Part shown: one piece after another, positions 18,068 to 21,744 of the stretch
Position numbering within the stretch: the stretch's first letter is position 1
How the letters are laid out: each line of letters opens with the position of its first letter
NCBI GenBank assembly: GCA_001931905.2
Contig: MSJI02000122.1
Coordinates: 9,986 to 31,729, forward strand
Direction of reading: 5' to 3'
Origin: Cladosporium sp. IMV 00045
Taxonomy: Eukaryota > Ascomycota > Dothideomycetes > Cladosporiales > Cladosporiaceae
Length of the DNA: 21,744 nucleotides
The notes under the pieces: generated by a model
What the model saw: only the letters and a program-made list of their open reading frames with translations
Told to the model about the DNA's origin: nothing
Database searches by the model: none
Translations under genes and position numbers: made by a program

Positions 18068-20055
18068 CTACTTGAATGAATTCACTCCTTCAACATTCAC
18101 ATACCTACCTTACCTTACCCACCAATGGCAACCCGTAGACAAACAAATTTCGCCACCGCCAAATCTAGATGATAAGTGGAATCTGGTTTCAATCAAGACC
18201 GATCGTCTGTGTGCATTGTTTCTTCCAGTCATTCCTTGATCGCCCAGAACTCGCACATCATATCAAGGCCGCGAGTGGTGTTGTAGACCGGTTCTGGGTG
18301 GCCGTACGACAAACGCCATCGGAGTATCAACCGAAGTCTTAATCTCGTAGCAAGATAAATAGATTTGGTGAGCTCGCGAAGGGTGCAACACGGCATTCTC
18401 TGCGCAGCTTATCTGGCACAGTCACAGGACGGGGTCGACTTCTTCGCCGCTCCAATCGCTAGCAACGGCGGCATACCAACAGAAGATCAATACTTGATTT
18501 CACACGCGGCCTTGCGAAACCGCCGAGCACCAGACGATTGGATTCAACGGTGTTCTATCGTAGTCCAGCCCAGCGAATCGAAGATGCCGCGAAAATCCGA
18601 ATTATTATCTCGCAAAAGGATACACCGACAACAAACAAGGTGATGGGCTTCACACACCTTCAGGTTGCTCGACCACATGGTGACCCACATGACTAGCCAC
18701 CCCTGAGGATGGCAGCTTTTAGCGGTACCAACGTCTTCCATAGTATGCGCTACAAGCGAAGTGGAAAGCTCGGTGGTGACGAAATCATTATCCTGCCTTA
18801 CAAACGGATGGTCATCTCGGGCGCTGGTCCTCCGGAAGAATGCCAGTGAGTCGACGGTTATGCATTGCATAGTATTCTTTCATGGCGGTGCTCGCAATTC
18901 GCACTCCGCGATGAGAGTGACATCCAAAATAGAAGATGATATCAGTGCATAGGTGGCTGAAACATGGTATATCTATTCTAGCTGTCAACAAGACTTTAGG
19001 GAATCTGAAAACGGAAGCTCGCTTGCAAACCGACCCTGTAATGAATTATGTGTTATGACTGATGAACCATGGCCACAAGGATACCGCCAAGAAATTTTTG
19101 AAGGCGCAGTTGAGCATCATTCAGGAGAATAATATCCGCGTACTATATACGACCAATTATCTCCGATATCTTCCCGCGAAGAATTCTCCAGGTGATGTGC
19201 ATTATGCTATCCACACAGTTGGAAGGGATGGCATGTCAAGAAAGGAAGATCAAGCACCTATGCGCAGGCAACATCTACGTCGATCACAGAGCGAAGGATT
19301 AGCTAATCCGATTCGGATATCGCACCAGCACAAAGGAAATGCACAAACCACAGCAATGGGAAAATCGTGCATATTGTTCGACACGAACACATGGGGATGA
19401 CAGGAGTTCATCTGCGTCGGACCAGTTTAAGGTCCTCCCGTCAACACGGCCCGCGTAGATCAAGACTTGACGACAGGCCGGCGTTCACGCCGTCCAAATT
19501 CAGACTCCACCTCACTATTCTCCTTTCTCCCATTGCACACTGCACAACAACATCGCGAGAGATGACCATATCCACAACATCAAACGTTTTCGCGCTGATC
19601 CCTATCCCCTTCGTCGGAGGCTTCTCTTGACCTTATCGTCTTCTGGCCTCGCCTTATGCTAATCGGGTTGCGCCGGTTCGTGACGAACTCCAACGTTGTG
19701 CATCTTCAGCCAACTGCAGCCCTTCAACCCCTGGAGCTAAGGCGGCGTGCTGAAACGTCGAACTGGGCTTCTCTTCAAACGATCGCTGATTGGAAGTCCA
19801 ATAGTCACAACGGTTGGTCCAAGAACCGTATACCACCTTGTAAGGTCGAATCATGCAGCCCATTCTTCCAAACTCACTAGGACGTTGGTGGACCGGCAAC
19901 ATACCAAGAATACGACAGATCGTGTCGGTGCATCGCCGTAACCAGCACCTTTTGCCGGATGATCAGATATTCGCCTGTGGACCGGACCACCAGGCATAGC
20001 GCCATCTGCTCTCAACCGAGTTGTAGGGAATCGTCTAAGCAGAATGCCCACCTGA

Positions 20056-20063
20056 TATATAAA
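20056..20063 (+). promoter_or_regulatory. TATA box of the Gly-rich secreted protein gene
   Basis: TATATAAA lies 211 bp before the start codon and is followed by a CT-rich stretch (ctctccccagttctctctct near 20096-20116) and an A-rich run just before the ATG (ttcacaATGg). TATA plus a pyrimidine-rich start region is the usual pattern of strongly expressed fungal genes. Confidence 0.6.
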
Positions 20064-20266
20064 TCTGGATGATCTTCTCCAGGCCAGTCTCGTTCCTCTC
20101 CCCAGTTCTCTCTCTACCAACATCAGTTGTCTTTCGTTCGTTTTCTCTATTGAACTCAGTTTAATACCACACTCGCTATCTCACGCCAAACACATTCGTT
20201 AATACATTAACCAACACGCTAAACGCATTTTTCACGATAAAAACAATCTAAAATCTAATCTTCACA

Positions 20267-21744
20267 ATGGTCAACCAAGCACTTACTCTCGCGGCTCTTG
20301 TCGCCACCGCGGCTGCCGCCCCCCACAACTACAACTCCGAGTCCAACGGCTTCTCTTTCGGTGCCAAGGGCGAGGGCGAGGCCTCTTTCGGTGGCGACTC
20401 CTCCGCTACCGGTCTCGGCAAGGCCTCTTTCTCCAACGGCCTTGAGCGTCGCACCTTCCTCTTCGGCGGCAAGGGCGAGGGCAAGGCCCAGTCCAGCGGT
20501 CCCTTCGGCAAGTCTTCTGCTCACGGTCTCGGCAAGGGCTCCTTCAAGAGCAACGGCAATGGTGTCTCTGGCAAGGGCGTCGGAAAGGGCGCTGTCGGTG
20601 GCCTCCTCGGTGGTGGTCTCGTCGGTGGTCTTCTCGGAGGTCTGACCGGCCACGGCCAGGCCCAGGGCCAGGGCCAGGCACAGGGCGGTGCTTCCGCGTC
20701 CGCGTCCGGCTCCGGCTCCGCCAGCTTCGAGGCTGACAGCCAGGTCGCTGTCGAGGTCGTCGGTGGCCTCGAGGCCATGCTTCCCCAGATCTGCTCTGGT
20801 GTTCAGGGCCGTCTCCAGGGTGGCGCCGGTGTGAAGGCCGCTGTCAAGGCTGAGGTCCACGCCCAGGTCGGTATCGAGCTGAGCGACAAGCAGTGCACCT
20901 CTGTCGTCAAGGGTATTGCCTCCATCGGTGCCTCCATCAACGTTGACGCTGGTTTCGCTGCCGAGGCTGGTGTTTCTGGCCAGCTTTACGGCCGCGCCTC
21001 TGCCAAGTTCTCTGCTGGTCTCGACGCCATGATTGCTGCCTCTGGCACTATTCACGGCTCCATTGACAGCGAGGCTGAGTTCGGTCTCGGTGCCCTCTTC
21101 GGTGGTCTCCTCACTGCCGGTGCCGCTGGTGCCGGTAAGGGTGAGATCTCTCTCTCCGGCAGCGCTGGTGCCCAGATCCAGGGTGCTCTGTCCGCTATGG
21201 GAGAGGCCTCCGCTTCTGGCACCGCTGGTGTCGGTCTCCTCCTCTGCGGTCTCTTCGACCTCGGTGTGAAATTCAACGGCAAGCAGTCTGCCCAGATCGG
21301 CGCTTTCTTCGAGGGTGACGCCAGCTTCCAGGGTGACGCCAAGGGCCAGGCCGGTATTGAGGGCCTGATCTCTGGTCTTGGTCTGACCGGTGCTGCCAAC
21401 GGTGGTCTCGAGGCCGTTGGTGGTTTCCTGGGCGGTGTCGTTGGCGAGCTCGGCCTCGGTGGCTTTGACGCCAGCGGCAAGGGTGAGGGCCACCTTTCCA
21501 TCGGTGGCAAGAACGGCATCAACCTTGGTGCTTCTGGCGAGGGTGACTTCGAGTCTGGCGCCCAGGGCTCCGGCAAGGGCGGTTTCGAGGCTGACGGAAA
21601 GGGTGAGGGTGACCTCTCCGTCGGTGGCAACAAGGGTATCGACGCGAGCGGCTCTGGCGAGGGCCACTTCGGTGCCGGTGGAAAGGGTGGTGTTGAGGCC
21701 GACGGCAAGGGTGAGGGTGACCTCTCCATCGGTGGTGACAACGG
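20267..21744 (+). CDS. secreted glycine-rich repetitive protein (3' end outside window)
   Basis: An uninterrupted frame of 492 codons runs off the window end. Residues 1-18 (MVNQALTLAALVATAAAA) form a signal peptide, likely cut before Pro19. A dibasic LERR at 59-62 could be a Kex2 site. The mature part is extremely Gly/Ala/Ser-rich with a recurring K-G-E-G module (34-37, 69-72, 405-408, 445-448, 481-484) and a Gln-Ala-Gly run at 131-140. Residues 155-395 are less repetitive, with only three cysteines (176, 210, 327) and alternating Gly/hydrophobic segments. From 401 a tandem repeat begins: 401-440, 441-476 and 477 onward, core KGEGDLS(V/I)GG. Codons are strongly biased (GGT/GGC, CTC, GTC, GCC), suggesting high expression. 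I do not recognise the family; cell-wall, surface-coat or adhesive roles are guesses. No intron is seen. The 470-codon antisense frame is a periodicity shadow. Confidence 0.85.
   Translation, partial: MVNQALTLAALVATAAAAPHNYNSESNGFSFGAKGEGEASFGGDSSATGLGKASFSNGLERRTFLFGGKGEGKAQSSGPFGKSSAHGLGKGSFKSNGNGVSGKGVGKGAVGGLLGGGLVGGLLGGLTGHGQAQGQGQAQGGASASASGSGSASFEADSQVAVEVVGGLEAMLPQICSGVQGRLQGGAGVKAAVKAEVHAQVGIELSDKQCTSVVKGIASIGASINVDAGFAAEAGVSGQLYGRASAKFSAGLDAMIAASGTIHGSIDSEAEFGLGALFGGLLTAGAAGAGKGEISLSGSAGAQIQGALSAMGEASASGTAGVGLLLCGLFDLGVKFNGKQSAQIGAFFEGDASFQGDAKGQAGIEGLISGLGLTGAANGGLEAVGGFLGGVVGELGLGGFDASGKGEGHLSIGGKNGINLGASGEGDFESGAQGSGKGGFEADGKGEGDLSVGGNKGIDASGSGEGHFGAGGKGGVEADGKGEGDLSIGGDN

Larger units (their letters stand above)
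17695..20266. other. intergenic between divergent PRP4 and the Gly-rich secreted protein gene
   Basis: About 2.6 kb without a supportable gene. The left part is the PRP4 promoter/leader (minus direction) with a CACGTG at 17907-17912 and a telomere-like motif at 18051-18067. Frames of 60-112 codons between 18365 and 20123 start mostly at TTG/GTG. The ATG-started one at 19062-19400 (112 codons) has no domain, no flanking splice signals and mixed codon use, so I do not call it. The right end holds the TATA box and CT-rich leader of the gene at 20267. Confidence 0.5.

Noticed and set aside
19062..19400. 112-codon ATG-started + frame
   Set aside because: No domain, mixed codon use, no nearby splice or promoter signals; likely chance.
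20255..21667. 470-codon open frame on the minus strand opposite the Gly-rich gene
   Set aside because: It mirrors the + strand gene with signal peptide, TATA box and repeats. Its Thr/Leu/Ala/Glu composition is what strongly biased GGT/GCC/CTC codons give when read in reverse; no domain is seen.

Overview
The window looks like nuclear DNA of a filamentous ascomycete (Pezizomycotina). A Dothideomycete-type genome is only a guess. Spliceosomal introns are short (51-110 nt where clear) with GTAAGT, GTATGT or GTGAGT donors. Intergenic DNA is spaced as in fungi, and the recognisable proteins are fungal housekeeping and regulatory types. There are no bacterial operons, rRNA, CRISPR arrays or convincing tRNAs, and no intact transposon was recognised.

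Layout. (1) 15-1022 (+): complete intronless myo-inositol oxygenase with all six iron ligands. (2) 1581-2281 (-): BTB/POZ-domain gene lacking its 5' end and carrying a frameshift; it abuts, head to head, a 5'-truncated + strand coding fragment (2282-2479). Both look like decayed remnants meeting at one breakpoint. (3) 2838-3116 (+) and 3586-4122 (+): two neighbouring small Cys-rich proteins sharing an M-C-x9-C-x-H ... C-x2-C signature; the second has one intron. (4) 4327-5101 (-): three-exon xanthine/hypoxanthine phosphoribosyltransferase (purine salvage), convergent with the Cys-rich pair. (5) About 5.1-9.6 kb: gene-poor DNA with one possible orphan first exon (5497-5514). (6) 10097-11374 (+): Ran1/Pat1-like Ser/Thr kinase with a roughly 400-nt ATG-free leader, a 6-codon uORF and one in-frame intron inside the kinase APE motif. 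(7) 11.4-15 kb: mostly non-coding with simple repeats; one weakly supported two-exon gene (14398-14943, -). (8) 15037-17694 (-): Prp4 splicing kinase with an RS-rich N-terminus and two introns, both multiples of three and free of stops. (9) 17.7-20.27 kb: intergenic, with a telomere-like motif upstream of PRP4. (10) 20267-window end (+): start of a secreted, glycine-rich, repetitive protein behind a clear TATA box; its 3' end lies outside the window.

The genes do not form an obvious pathway or cluster. MIOX (inositol catabolism) and XPT1 (purine salvage) are independent metabolic genes, and PRP4 and the Ran1-like kinase are regulators. The least described parts are the tandem Cys-rich pair, the Gly-rich secreted protein, the head-to-head pseudogene junction, and the three stop-free 3n introns in the two kinase genes. 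All functional statements come from motif reading by eye; no database search was run.
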